A stretch of 64,000 nt of DNA from positions 35,855 through 99,854 of the forward strand of contig MU404182.1 of the NCBI GenBank assembly GCA_022695795.1, in the 5' to 3' direction. The translations under genes were made by a program, and so were the position numbers. The notes beneath the pieces are model-generated. The model saw nothing but the letters and a program-made list of their open reading frames with translations, had not been told where the DNA came from and did not search any database. This stretch comes from Biscogniauxia marginata (lineage: Eukaryota; Ascomycota; Sordariomycetes; Xylariales; Xylariaceae). This document shows positions 37,868 to 51,022 of this stretch, piece by piece (within the stretch, counting starts at the first letter, position 1; the number at the start of each line of letters is the position of its first letter).

Positions 37868-40800
37868 ATGTCTGCGACCTCAAATCCTACCCGCCCCAGC
37901 TCTGATTCCCGGCCCCCTTCCATCACGCCTGTCATGGCTGCCCAGGGTTCCATACTGCGTCGGACACGTCCAAGCCAAGTCCAGACCAGTCATCCAGCTG
38001 GCGTGCCTCCTACTTCAATACCTTCCTCGGCCATAAGTGCCTCCACGGTAGCATCTGGTTCTCTGCATGATTCTCCTATAATGACCCCAGAGAACGCGGT
38101 GTTGACCACCAGCAGTTCCATTCAGCCTTCCCCGGATCCACACCGAGGCCGTGATGCCGAGCAGCCCCCTCCACCTTTCCAACTCGGCGACCCCCTGTTG
38201 AATCACAAGCCTAGCACCACATCGATCAACCCTAGCATAGCAACCAGCGGCGGCTCGATGGCTGAAGTCATGGGCGGCAGCGGTAGCGCGGGAAAAGGTC
38301 TCATAAGACGACTTTCCAATAGAGCTACTAAGTTTGCGAGAACTCGAAGACAGTCATCGGCCGCGCCGAAGAGCCGGGATTGTAGCATCGGTCCTGGTAT
38401 CTTGCGGCGGAGGAGTGACAGCACCAATACGGCGCCCACAGCTGACGCTATCTTATTTACCGACTCGGACGATGAGCCTCATGACGAGATGAACGAGCTC
38501 AACTCTATCTATGGTACCGAAAGCGTACTGCGGGAATTCTCCTCGGGAAGCACCGCAGCCTCCATTTCTGGCTCGGCATCTATAGTGGATGCCCCTCCTG
38601 GGCCAGTCGTACCTCTGGCCCTCATCAAGGGGACTTATCTCTGCAAAGTGTCCAAGAAGAAAAAGTCCAAACGTGTGCTCTTCGTCCTCGAATCTGATAC
38701 CGGCAAAATTGTTTGGGACAAGGGGCGTTCCTCGAAGTGCATCTACATCGACGACATTAAGGAAGTGAGGATAGGATCTGATATCCGACAATATCGAATC
38801 GATTATGGAATCCCCGAGTCGGACGAAGGCCGCTTCTTCACTATCTTTTATGCGGTGCCGGACAAGTCCCGAAGTAAGGTGATGCACCTCGTCGCCGACG
38901 ACGAGGAAACCTTCACGCATTGGATCACAGCCCTGGATTCGATATCGAAGCACAGAGAGGTCCACATGGCATCGTTAATGGCTTTCAATGAGAACGCTAT
39001 TCGGAGCTTCTGGAACGGCGAAATGGCAAAGCAGTTCGAGAACAGGCCACACTCGGTCGACGAGGAGGAGATGGACTTTATAGGTGTAGAACGAGTTTGC
39101 AGGAACCTTCACATACATATGTCGCAGAAAGATCTGCTGACTAAATTCGCAATCGCCGACACCACGCGGACTGCTCGGCTCAACTTCGCCGAATTTCAGG
39201 TCTTCGTCCGCGAGATGAAACGAAGAGAGGACATCCGAACTATCTATCGCGACCTCGCTTCGAATCCAGACAAGGGCATCACCTTCCAGGAGTTTATGCG
39301 TTTCTTACGGGAGGTCCAGTGCGAAGACGTCGATAGCAATACTAGTTTCTGGGAGACTCGATTTCTTCGGTACGCTCACCGAAGCAAGCCGAGGGATGTA
39401 ACGTTTCAGCGTCCCGACCGAGACTCCTTGAGGATGACAGAAGAAGCTTTTGCGACCTACCTTCATTCAAAAGACAATGACCCTCTCATACGCGAGCCAT
39501 CCGAATATTCTCTAGATCGTCCTTTTAATGAATATTTTATGTCTAGTTCACACAACACATACTTGGTTGGCCGGCAAGTTGCGGACGTATCATCGGTTGA
39601 GGGCTATATAATGACCCTCGTCCGAGGGTGCCGTAGTGTGGAAATTGACTGCTGGGACGGGTCTGATGGGCAACCTACAGTCAAGCACGGATATGCTATG
39701 ACGAATTCGATCTCATTTCGGGAAGTCATCAACACCATCAACAAGTGGGCTTTCGCCGCCAGCCATTTCCCGCTCTGGGTTTCGCTCGAGGTTCATTGCA
39801 ATGCACCACAGCAAGAGATAATGGCAGAGACCATGAAGGAGATCTTTGGTTCTCGTCTCGTGACTGAGCCGCTAGATCCGTCCTCGGACAAACTGCCATC
39901 GCCGTCTGAGCTTAGAGACAGGATCTTGATTAAGGTCAAGGGAACACACCGGAGCCATGAGCAACGCAATGGGGGTGAGTTGACAGGCCGCCGACGCGGA
40001 AATAGCCTAACCTCGCCCTTTTCCAAGCCAGTTGTCTCGGACAATGGATCTATCCCAGTCCAGTATCTGGCTTCGAGCCCGCTTCTTGGCCCTAGCCAGG
40101 CTTCGCGGCGCATTATAAGCAAGCGAGTAGATACCATCACCGAAGGCGAGGTGCACGATACTGTTAGTAGCAGTACGAGCGACTGCGACTCCGACCCAGA
40201 GAAACCCGGAAAACGGAAGACCAGCAAGATTGTTAAAGCATTAGGCGATCTCGGGGTTTATTGCACAGGTGTAAAGTTCCAGGGATTCGAATCTGCCGAC
40301 TGTAAAAAGAGCAACCATATTTTGTCCTTTATGGAGGGAACATTTAGGAAACACTCGAAGGCGGCGGATTCGAAGACTGCCTTGATACGCCATAACATGC
40401 GCTATATGATGCGCGTATATCCCCAGTACTCTCGCCTCTCATCTGACAACTTCAATCCTTTGATGTACTGGAGGAAGGGTGTCCAGATGGCAGCGCTCAA
40501 TTGGCAAACCTTTGATCTCGGCATGCAACTCAACCAAGCAATGTTCGATGGTGGCACCGATAAGTCAGGATATGTCCTCAAGCCCGCATCAATGCGCGAG
40601 ATTCGGATATTGCCGAACGGTCTTCCTATGGAAGCTATTGGGAAATTAGAACGTCAAAACATGGCTTTCAGCATCGACGTCATCTCGGCGCAGCAGCTCA
40701 TGCGCCCGGCAAATCTTCCTTCAAGCCGTACCTTGGACCCATATGTAGAGGTCGAGGTATTCCATACCAACGACAAGAGGGACAAGCACGACAGCATGGC

Positions 40801-41284
40801 CGGTGTTCCCATCCTGACGGATACGCCTCTAAAGACTTCGACTCGTGTAGTTAAGGAAAACGGATTTAACCCCGAATTCGGCCATAAGGGTTTCTTTAAC
40901 GTCACGACGAAACATCCTGAGCTAGTTTTTGTCAAATTTAGCGTTAAACTCTCAACCGACGGCGAGACACCCAGTGGCCGCAACTCCACCATAGCGACAT
41001 ACACAGCCAAGCTTAGCAGCCTCAAGCAAGGCTACCGTACATTGCCGTTGCTAGATTCCAATGGCGACCAGTACCTCTTTTCGAGGTTATTCTGTCACAT
41101 TAAAGTCGAGCCCGCTACTAGCGTCTACGTGCCAAATCCGGAGGCTAATGCTGAAGCCGTGGGAAAGTTGAAGCATATTAGTCGTAATGTCTTCAACAGA
41201 ACCACGAACAGTGCCAAATCGAGCTTTGAAAAGTCAAGCATTGACGGCGGCTACTCAGAGACTACGGCACAGGTGGTTATTTAA
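37868..41284 (+). CDS. PLC1: Phosphoinositide-specific phospholipase C
   Basis: Cleaves phosphatidylinositol 4,5-bisphosphate to diacylglycerol and inositol trisphosphate at the plasma membrane, feeding calcium and PKC signalling. One uninterrupted frame of 1138 residues. Domains in order: Ser/Pro-rich N-terminus (1-245); PH domain starting LIKGTYLCKVSKKKKSKRVL (about 250-370); EF-hand-like region (about 395-520); catalytic X domain with SSHNTYL (first catalytic His562), EIDCWDG (Glu592, Asp594) and KHGYAMT (second His607); a polar linker with Ser/Asp runs (about 690-790); Y domain ending YWRKGVQMAALNWQTFDLG (about 795-925); C2 domain beginning FSIDVISAQQLMRP with DPYVEVEVFH (about 932-1065). 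Start is the first ATG of the frame, after a pyrimidine-rich leader. Absence of introns over 3.4 kb contrasts with the other genes here. Filamentous fungi carry several PLC paralogs, so the symbol is by similarity to yeast PLC1. Confidence 0.95.
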   Translation: MSATSNPTRPSSDSRPPSITPVMAAQGSILRRTRPSQVQTSHPAGVPPTSIPSSAISASTVASGSLHDSPIMTPENAVLTTSSSIQPSPDPHRGRDAEQPPPPFQLGDPLLNHKPSTTSINPSIATSGGSMAEVMGGSGSAGKGLIRRLSNRATKFARTRRQSSAAPKSRDCSIGPGILRRRSDSTNTAPTADAILFTDSDDEPHDEMNELNSIYGTESVLREFSSGSTAASISGSASIVDAPPGPVVPLALIKGTYLCKVSKKKKSKRVLFVLESDTGKIVWDKGRSSKCIYIDDIKEVRIGSDIRQYRIDYGIPESDEGRFFTIFYAVPDKSRSKVMHLVADDEETFTHWITALDSISKHREVHMASLMAFNENAIRSFWNGEMAKQFENRPHSVDEEEMDFIGVERVCRNLHIHMSQKDLLTKFAIADTTRTARLNFAEFQVFVREMKRREDIRTIYRDLASNPDKGITFQEFMRFLREVQCEDVDSNTSFWETRFLRYAHRSKPRDVTFQRPDRDSLRMTEEAFATYLHSKDNDPLIREPSEYSLDRPFNEYFMSSSHNTYLVGRQVADVSSVEGYIMTLVRGCRSVEIDCWDGSDGQPTVKHGYAMTNSISFREVINTINKWAFAASHFPLWVSLEVHCNAPQQEIMAETMKEIFGSRLVTEPLDPSSDKLPSPSELRDRILIKVKGTHRSHEQRNGGELTGRRRGNSLTSPFSKPVVSDNGSIPVQYLASSPLLGPSQASRRIISKRVDTITEGEVHDTVSSSTSDCDSDPEKPGKRKTSKIVKALGDLGVYCTGVKFQGFESADCKKSNHILSFMEGTFRKHSKAADSKTALIRHNMRYMMRVYPQYSRLSSDNFNPLMYWRKGVQMAALNWQTFDLGMQLNQAMFDGGTDKSGYVLKPASMREIRILPNGLPMEAIGKLERQNMAFSIDVISAQQLMRPANLPSSRTLDPYVEVEVFHTNDKRDKHDSMAGVPILTDTPLKTSTRVVKENGFNPEFGHKGFFNVTTKHPELVFVKFSVKLSTDGETPSGRNSTIATYTAKLSSLKQGYRTLPLLDSNGDQYLFSRLFCHIKVEPATSVYVPNPEANAEAVGKLKHISRNVFNRTTNSAKSSFEKSSIDGGYSETTAQVVI

Positions 41285-44200
41285 ACCTGTACAACACTAT
41301 TCCCATGTTTGGATATCATCCACCATGTACCAACATATCTTTGCCCGAGTTTATCGAATACGCAACCGCCAAGACGCGATGATTTCTGGCTTGATTTGAA
41401 TCTCCTGCGAATACCCATCTGATCACACATAGGGCTGGCGCAACACGGGTGAGAGTAAATCTTTCAAACTTTTTTTTTTTCACACTTTTTTGAGGGAAAG
41501 CTCTCAAATTTGTTCAAACGCATACTGGAGGTGCTTCTTTCGAGTCGGGGTTTTGTAAGGAGCAGGCAGGATGGCGGGCATATTACAGGTGTTGAGGGTT
41601 ACGACAAGATAGAGTTGGGAAATGACAAAAAAAAGTTCTCATTTGTTTTGTATTTGGACGGATGGAATTCCATCCCACTGGTGGGATGGTGGCATTTTGG
41701 GACCACGGTGTTTTGGGTCATATCACGATTTTCCTTGATACGAAACATCTTCCAAAGCATATTGGGCTGGGGCATTGTTCATACTGGCATTCGGGTGTGA
41801 TAGAGCAGGGCTTCTCCATGCGGCTTGAATGGCGCCGGACCGCAGATTACAGCAGCATTGGGAGGCAACAGCGTCGTTCTACGCAGCCTTGTGTGAGACA
41901 ACGAAGCGAGATCGCGGTGGAACCTGTGATCTCCTCGGCATCAATCTTTCTCGTCGACCTCCCGTCTGTCTGACAGGTCCTTTTTTCCCCTTATTTTTTA
42001 AGTAGCATTGGCATTCATTCCGGCAGGCACTTGCATGATCTCGAATAAACGATACCGGCGGCTCACGCTGCATATTACCTGAATCCAAAACCGAATCCTC
42101 CAACAAGACACAAGCTCTATTCGTGACTCAATGCTCATTTCCCTGTACATCCCCCCTGTATTGTGATATGTCGAAATCGATTGCCTTGGCTCTCTGGGCT
42201 TTGGAAACTGTCGATCCAATGTTGCAATCCGTGCCAGCCGCGCGGTGTGTTATCTATGATCACCATGAACTACTGCTGCATACCGCTGACGAATAAATGA
42301 CTAGGGTCCGAAGTAGACAAGGCCTGATGGGTCGTCTGACGTCCCAGCTTTGTGGCACCCGCGTTGCCGCAATACCCCCTGGCGGCTAAAGAGAACTGTG
42401 AAGTAACTACACATTGTTACCCCTTTAATGTACGCACAAATGTCAGTAAGTCAACTTATACACGTGCGCATGCGAGGCCAAGGGCCAAACAAAAGGACAC
42501 TTTAGCAAGCATTGGCAATCTTGCCAAGATAGTAGTTCGACAGTAGGCTCGATTGGCCTCAGATGGGGCGAAACCTAACTCGACAACACATACATGCAGA
42601 TCCAAGCTCTCGTGGATATTGGCTAAGTGGATGCGAATCTCCTCCATATTCAGGTTCTTTGCGTCAGCTGCAACACTCCTTGGCACGCCCTCTAGCACAT
42701 CTCCGCCTATGCAATGCCGGAAAAGACCACTATTGACTACATCCCTTGATTTTCATTGCATCAGTACCGATGCCGATTTGCGTGCCCATGCTCCGAGGCG
42801 GACAACGCAGTTTCCCCGGGGCACGCCTGCCCGAGTATAACCCTATTTCCTGGCAATAACTCTGCGCGGACTGCGCTGTATGGACACTAATTACGTATTG
42901 CTTTACCCCCAGGAACTGGAGCAAGGCCAGGGGGCTCCTACGTAAGATACGGCTGATGCATCTTTCGCGTGGAGTTATTCACATGTTCTAACCCTAACCT
43001 ACCTACAGTTGTATCTGAGCCTATCACGTCAGCTTAGTTTGTGTATTAGTTAATGGCTCTGTTAAGGAAGAACGCTACCTCAGTAATTTAAATTAAATGC
43101 TCCAAGCCTGATAGTTTGTTTGGGTCAGAGTGCAGGGTATGTCCATCCATCCAGACGATTATACAATTTATCATTTTGCCTTGTCTTGCCTTGCCTTGCC
43201 TCTCCTGCCACCTGGCACTTCGCATCAACGATCGACCATGCGCGTGCGGGATGAAGGGGGAAAAGGGGGGGGAAGGAGGGGACGTTCCGGGCGATATCCG
43301 CACCGGCCGCACATCATCTCAAAATAAAGAAAACGGGTATATGGGACAAGAAGAGAAAAGGAAACCCACGTTTCGTCACGTCACGTCAGTCCGATCTGCC
43401 TCCTTCGAGACGAATATATGGGTTGCGGTGGCACCTCCGGCCGATATCATTGGGCGGCCCGGCGCCCTCGACCCGAACTCTCGGGAACGCCCCCGTTCCC
43501 TCTTGCCGCGACAAGTTGGCTATGCAGCTTACGGGCGTCACGATGCTAGGTACGCCAATTCTGCTCTCCCCTGCCTCTCTTCGCCCGAACCGCTAGCCGC
43601 TCTGTGATGGATTAGGTATAGGTCGTTGTCGGCGTCCTGCCGGGGGGAGGAGACGAAGGAAAAGGTAACCCGCGGCACGGTACGTCGCGCCGTAGGTGGC
43701 ATAATCATTCGCCCTGTCCCCCCCCCTGAAGTCCCCAAGCCCCAGCTCCATAGGACTGGGTTGGTTACGGCACGTACTGGGTACCTAAGCTACATATGTA
43801 CGTACGTACATACCTACCTTGTTAGCCCTATATCATTATGACGACTGAACTGCATCAAATACCCGTCTTCTCTGTCCTTTTAAAAAAATTTCAACGGATA
43901 CCCCCCTCTCCCCCCCTTTTTTGTCCCCTGTTCAAACGCATACATATGTATTGCGACGATGACCCGCGCCGCCGCCCATGGTTAACCGCATTTGTGGTCT
44001 TCTGGCGGAGATACTGAATCCGGCGAGCCGGAACTACTTCTTCTTTCTGCTGCAAGCACCCCGTTCATTCGTTCGTTCGTTAGTCCGATCGCTCGGGAAT
44101 TAATAATCGACCTGTTGCTTACTCCTTACTACTTGCTGTAGATAGATACGCAGATGGCCTAACGCAGATGGGCCTATGTTTATTGATTTATTTATTGAAA

Positions 44201-47200
44201 ATATCAAATCTCTCTAACTAGCTCGGAGGATCGTGCTGACGTTAGCCTCCTCATTATGTATCACCTACGTTCATATTTCCTATGTTTCTAGGATGGTCGG
44301 GCCGGTCCCCTCTTCTCCCACCCTTCCGATAGCCGTTGTAATCCCGCCACAAGGCGCAAATACTTCAGCTTCTCCGGCTTATTACCCCGGCGGGGAGGGG
44401 TGCTTAGTAGTACCGAATACTCCCGAGTACTCCGGGCCAACAACGATATCATGCCGTCTTTTCCTTACGGGCCCGCTCGGTAGTTGGTTTCGTCTATTAC
44501 CCTCTTTCTCTTCGGGAACCTCGTGTCGTGGCTTTTCCTGCTTGCAGCTAGGCCCCTGGTAATCGGTCTACTATTAGACCTTATCTCACCTTACCTCACC
44601 TCGCCTTCCCGCTCCCAAGCAACCGAAGGATTTTCCGAGGTAGGGATACTTACTTAGTCGGTCAGCTGCGGTCATACCGTGGCACCACTTGACCATAGAC
44701 TACAACCCCCGTTTTCTAACTATTGTTACCTGGCGCTTTAGCGAGGCCCTCTTCGGTGCCGAGTATGTAGATCATCGCTCTTCGCGAACACAAACGCCAC
44801 GCCCCGTTGCATCTTAACTACCCGAGATATACATATACCTATTACCAATGCTGCCCGTCCCCGTGGACAGGAAAATTGCCAGGACACACTCCCATGCCTT
44901 AAGTTGTCCTGTTTTCTGCTTTATCTCTTCTCGCTCTCGCGTGATTGCTGGGCGGGCCCGATCGAAGCGCTTCGGACCGTCAAGAACGGGTTTGATCGCC
45001 GTCATGGTAGAGTTCCTCGGGACGTGACGGGGGGAAACTCTAGACAGTGAATGTTAGACGGATCTCTCTCTTCTTCATACCCGGTCTACCCCGCCAAGTC
45101 TCCCTATTATGCCTTGATGCAGCCTCTTCACCCGTCGGGTATGTTGTCCAAAGATATAGAAGCCTTGCTGCACGTAGATGACGCGACGACCCACGTCCAT
45201 ATATGCACATTTGGAGTAAAGATGGTGTGTAGAACTATCTGATAAAGCGATGCAATTTATGATTCTTTTGGGGGTGTCTCTAGATTGAGACTCGTTTATA
45301 CTTCGTTGTCCTATGTAAACGAAAAGGGGGAGGGACGTGTGTAATTAGGGATAGACTATCTACGAACAATCCTCTTAGTAGTAAAATGTTTTTGTTATGA
45401 TACGTTATAAATCAAATTCATCAGTAGTCACAGATAACATGGGAAACCACGGATCTGTGGAGATATGCTGTCGTGGAAGTAGTGACGGCAATGGCTCTCT
45501 CTCATTGTTGGCCGACCTGGGACAATTTTCCAAATTCACACGCTACCAACTATGTCGCACTACGATACTCAATATACTGTGACTAGCATTTCTGGTATTC
45601 ACTGTGAAGGGGGAATGCATGCTTCTTGACAGTGTTGACCAACATTAGAAACGTAACTCTATGCATAATACAGTTTTATTCGAATGAGATAATGTTGGAA
45701 GATTTCAAGTATAGTCAGAACATAAATCGTTGATCCCGAAGAGTGATCAAGCCAAACGCTACCTACATACCATCAGTGGCTAGTCGAAAATGAACTTGTA
45801 TCTCTTGCAGTCTCAGTCTTGATATCCCTGTATATTAAGCACAAATAACTTTAGAACTGGATATTTATGCAATGTTTGGGGCTAATATCCCATCATACTC
45901 GCTTCGGCATAGGTAGTTCTACCACTTTATCCAGGAACAGGCCGATGAATCGTTCGCGGTATTCTTGGAAGTTGGTCTGGGCAAACGGTTACATTCATCA
46001 TGAGAGAAGAGGGTCGGGATAGATCAAGAAGAGTAAGAAAATAATGTTCACAAACCGTGGTTCCCAGACTGTTTACTCTCTACGAAAACGCGCTTTAACT
46101 CTAATAACGGGCTATATCATTGCGAATAATAAGCGATAAACATTATCTAGAAGAGGTAGCGGTCTATTGAAATTGCTACTAGTCTCCTTTTATGTGCGAA
46201 CATGGAGACTGCCAAGGGCTCAAATAGGTATACGACAGACTGCGAGTGATAGAAGCATAGGGCTAGTACATCTAGACTGGTCCCTGGGGACGTACACGAT
46301 GACCAATTTTATATTGTACTCCTCAGCCCTTTCGGCTCGGAAGCTAACTCTTCTGCATTAGGATTCTGATATCCCACTACCACGACTCTTGCTAGTGATA
46401 TATTGAGATGGGGGTGACTGAGGGACTATGAAACCGACACCTATCCTCTATATATGTATCAGGACCTATCTCTCCTGAATCTAGTTCAATACACTCCATT
46501 GTAACTTACCTATCTTAATATAACGTATATTACCAAGGGCCTACTAGCGGTTAGTATATGGATGTAAGAGAATTTATAAGTGACTCTATAGAAAGAACTA
46601 GGGAGGTACAGATAGGCTATTGCCGCCCCAGAGACGTCAAGCGAACTCATGGGCGATTGATCGCAGTATAGCTTAAACCTATGTTTCTATCTCCTATCAC
46701 TTCCAAATCTCTTAGCACCTAAGATGGTGAAAATGTGCCCTGCGAGGGTGTTCGGGAGATGAAAGATGTTGAAATATGGGACTATGTCTCTGCACGATCC
46801 ATAGTCTCCCGTATATATATGTATAGGTGAGCTCAACCCATCAACCTAGACTTACACTTAAATTAATACACTTTATATGTCGCGGGGATATTCTATATAG
46901 GTGCCAATTGCCACATAATCCAATCTTGAAATCCTTGTCCCATCTCGATAAAAAATGGGGGGTGTGGGGTGTTGAAGTGTAAAAGGTCCCTCCGTCTATA
47001 AACTCTAGTTCTAGCTCTCGCATAATAACCATAGCATTGCATGCCCTTGTAGAGGACATCATGGATAGGAGGTTGTCAGGTTTGGAAGATCTAAGGGTGG
47101 CTAGGGTTTAAACTAAATATGGTCGACACGAGAATGTTGCCCACGAGATCATTAAGTTTTATATATAAGAGGAAGAGGGTGTTCGTGGCAATAAAGTCGT

Positions 47201-47614
47201 TGAGTGCCCCAACAACATCCCGAACGGAATGTTTGTATGCTCTAATACAAGGGAGGCGTATCGCCCTGTGAATGAAAGTCAGTAACATGGGATGGGAAAA
47301 GGAGGTGATAACAAGCCAAGTGAGCGCAAGTTACAAACCAAAGGCCTTACCTGATAGATGTGAAAAGTTGACGACTCCGGGTTTTACTACGCCAGTACGC
47401 ATTGTATCCAATGAAATTATTTTATTAAAAAGTATAATTTATCGAATCAACCAATTCAGAAACTTCACAAGTATTACGGAGTACATAATTTTAATATCAA
47501 TAAGAATTTTACTGGTGACCTGGGCGATACTGGTTGACAAGCGGTATTAAGGGGTAATTAACTTATGCAACAATTGAACTAGCTAGTGTTTCAATAAAGA
47601 AAAAAACATTATCA
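41285..47614. other. Long intergenic stretch with no supported gene
   Basis: About 6.3 kb between the phospholipase and the membrane-protein gene. Frames such as 43116-43607 and 44233-44562 have no domain and unusual composition. A CTTGC-type tract lies near 43180-43205 and GTAC/CATA repeats near 43795-43815. A short hairpin-like dyad (GGGACTATG ... CATAGTCTCCC) is at 46780-46811. No RNA gene seen. Confidence 0.45.
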
Positions 47615-49179
47615 TTAAAACTGTTGTCCCTTTAGACCCGACAACCTCATTGACATCTCGCTGCTATTTTCTTCCGGTTGAGTTGGCGGCCTTGAGCCAT
47701 ACTCAACCTCCACCTCGGTGGTACGGACAATTCTGTTGGGTGTCATTATCCTCTCCTCACTTGTTGTGGGAGATTTTGACCGAACCTCTGATCGCCCTTT
47801 GACATCATTCAGGGCGAACGAGATAGTTCCATATACATGTTCCCCCCTTGAGCTGCTAGCGTGCACTCCCGACCTGGGGACGTGACCCGATCCTCTAAAG
47901 GCATATCTGCTCCCCCCATACCGGTAGTTCCGGTTCGATGTCCCACGAAGCGAAGAGAAGAGTCGAGGGAACCACACCATAAACAGGGGTCTCAGAGCCG
48001 GGCCAGATGCCGTTATTATTGCCAAGTTAGTCTCGACAGCGGAGTATGTGAAGCGAATATCGTATGTGCTGTCCGGCGCCAGCGGGTAGAGGGAAACTTC
48101 AATCATCCACAACAGACGGAGAACGCTCACAACTGTGACGCTATTGGTCGTTGTTAGCAGTAAGCCCAGCTGCGAACATGTAATTGCTTACATTGCACCT
48201 AAGAGAAACACTGCCATGATGGCGACCTTCAACTTAGCCGGCATCTTCAGGCCCATGAAGATCCAGAATGGAAGTATGAGAACCAACGCATCCGTAAAGA
48301 TCGTCAAAGTCGCTGTGGTTACATAGAAGATCCCGGTGTTGACACATGTTCCCTCCAATGTCGGATCTCTGATTCTTTCCCAGAAGTATGAAACTGGGCT
48401 GCATTGGAATATGACAGTCATAAATATTGCTATCATCAGTCCAATGTTGAAAATATTGAGGGCGTGGATCGAGTAGCGTATCTTTCGTTGATGTCCGCCG
48501 ATTCGAAGAAGGAACAGCAGAACGGAGCTCTTGACAAGCGCCAGGATAGGATTGTACAGTATCTGAATATAGTAGTTCCATTTCATGGCTATACTGAAAT
48601 CGGCTCCTGGAGGGACATCATAGATATGTACTCCAAAGTAAGCTGTTCGCATGCCTATAAGAACCGTTAGCATTGGCCAAAGTGGAGTTGACTGATAATC
48701 TTATAAAGTGATAAACGAGCGTATAGTCATCCATCCCTATACCTACCCATATAAGAACAACCTGTCTCTGCAATAGAAAAAAACTATTCGAAAGAAGATT
48801 AGAGCATGTATTTATATATATATATATAAGGCATGACGAGCAGACATACCATCGCCATGCACGTCAAGGCATCATCTAGATACAGGTCAGTGGTTGTTGT
48901 CTGGTAGGATGATAGCCTTGATGAAGCAATCAATTACTTACCCCACCCAAATTGCCTACTCTTCAGCTTTCCGTAGACCCTTAGACCCACGACGAGGAGA
49001 GCGACCGAAGGGAAGAAGAACAATATGAAAAAACCACCCTGTTGCAAATCTGAGTAAGGATAAATATCAACCTTGGCCTCAAGTGGGACGCCAGCGTCTC
49101 CAGGAAGTTGGCATCTCGTGATTCTTGCCATGACTGGATGTAGGGATGACTTCATCACGCCGTGGGTGCTAGTTGGCAT
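47615..49179 (-). CDS. SAT4/rhodopsin-like (PTH11-related) integral membrane protein
   Basis: Fungal seven-helix membrane protein of the large family that includes PTH11-type receptors; individual members mostly have no known ligand. Five exons on the minus strand: 48942-49179, 48850-48875 (26 nt), 48743-48767 (25 nt), 48192-48654 and 47615-48140, giving 425 residues. I use the ATG at 49179; an earlier codon in the same frame is TTG. Family features: first helix FILFFFPSVALLVVGLRVYG; the W-D-D-A-L start of helix 2, created by splicing exon 1 to exon 2; VKSSVLLFLLRI; FQCSPVSYFW; and GAIVTVVSVLRL, formed only if the last intron ends at 48141 (acceptor AATAG) rather than at the nearby CACAG, which shifts frame. 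No CFEM cysteine pattern at the N-terminus. The last 130 residues are polar and probably cytosolic. Divergent from the oxidase gene at 51023. Confidence 0.85.
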
Positions 49180-51022
49180 ATAAAATACCTTGGTAGAATT
49201 TGCACACAAGAGTGAGAGCTGGGACTGATTTATATTCTACCGGAAGGCTTTCCCTTGATTGTATCCAAAGCTCCCCTATGGCATAGAATATGCAACTCGT
49301 GGGCGAACTTCAACTCATAGGGGGCTAAGTACAGCTTTCCGAAGAGAGTTTGGAACAGAAACGGTGTTCCTGTTTGATGTTGGATTTCATATACAGAATA
49401 ACTCTTCGGACCCCTGCTTCAGCGGACGGGATCGCTTTACCCCAGATTTTTGATTAGATGCGAGCCGGATCATTTCTGCAGCCAAGTTCTTTTGTCTAAC
49501 CACCTGTGAGAGTGACAGTTAGATAGCCCCCCCTCACAGACGGCCCGGCATCGGCTACCTGCATTCATCCGCTCTGTAACTCTTATGCTGAACCATGATG
49601 ATTATGGCTTAAAAGAATGTGTTTTCCCATCCAATATTGACTTGCATGAACGATGAAGGACGAAGCTATTATAGCTTAGGAATTGATGCTGGGCTACATC
49701 TAACTAAAGAATGGCAGCAAGGGAGAAGGCCGAGAGATGAAACTTAATAAGAAATATGCAGGAACACCAAGACAGGGATCTTGAATACAGTGAAAAAAAA
49801 AAATTATCGGCTTATATACAATGCATTCGATTCGACTAAACCCTGACGTCTCCGGTTAAGCTGTGGAATATGCAGTGTAGAATCATATGGTTCTTGGCCG
49901 GTAACGTTCCTAACACAGCCCTTATTAACACACGTTGCTTAGAAATTATCGCCTTAAACAACATCCCCTGGTGTCCATAAAATCACCGGATCATGTAGTT
50001 ATGCTAGCTATCACGCGATGTACTGCGGTTTAGGGTCTACACGGAAAGCTGCTTCCATACACATGCCTGTGCAACGGTCTAGCACGACAGTAGCATGTGA
50101 ATTTGGAATATCATCTTTGATTTGAGTAATCTGGGGTAGAATCGCCGTAGAGATAACAGGTTACTTAAACCTTAATGTCGATGCTCATTGGTTAGGTTAT
50201 ATTGAGCCGGCCGGATATGCACCTCATAGATGCGACGCAACCTTGGGGAGATACTATCCGGTTCCGGCTATATCAGGACGGAGCTACGACCATCCAACGC
50301 CGCAAACCAGGGAGGGCCTCGGTTTTCTGTCATTCAAAGGCAAGCTCGAGAAAAATCGTTGCACATCTGCAAGCACCCCTCATGCTTTATAGAACCAATA
50401 TATAGCAAGGTGTTGGATCGCGTGCAAGCGGTTAACGAGAAAGAAATGCAAAAGCCAAATAATGCCACGCGTCATCGCCGTAGTCTCAATTGGCGAATAG
50501 GTAACGGCATTCTATATTGTGCTGTAGTCCAATTAAAAATTACTTCATACCGCCATAGTCGACTTCTCCGTACACAGTCCAATCCTTGTTCTGACATCCG
50601 GGGTAACAGTAACATTCATGCCCTGGAGAGGAATATGGCCGGATTGCAAGGGCATTACCCTTAACTTGTAACTCTTCACGGGCAAACTCTCTAGACGTAG
50701 TCTTCCGGCCCGTTTCCTTTCGCCTAAGACCAATGGAGAGTTGCGACCTGGCTTCTCTTGTTACTGTTATTCTATATCGAATGCACCAATCAAAGTATAT
50801 CTTTGTTCATCACAATCAAAAAGCAGGTGGCCGAGTGGCTTCGGCTTCATTACGCCGAGGCTGTCAGCAGGGTAGCGATCAGCTGTATATAATATATACG
50901 ATGTTGCGAGGCATACTGTATTCCCGCACGTTTTCTCGCAGTATAATTCGGAATATTTCGTCTGAGTCGAGCCACACCATCAAGCCAGGTAGTGTCGAGC
51001 CCCCGGTTACGTTTGGCCAAAC
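49180..51022. other. Divergent intergenic region between the membrane protein and the oxidase
   Basis: About 1.8 kb shared upstream region of two divergent genes. Short frames (for example 50202-50733) show no domain. Nothing else is supported. Confidence 0.5.

Noticed and set aside
42985..43012. CTAACCCTAACC near 42992, resembling a telomere repeat
   Set aside because: Only about one and a half units; not an interstitial telomere array.
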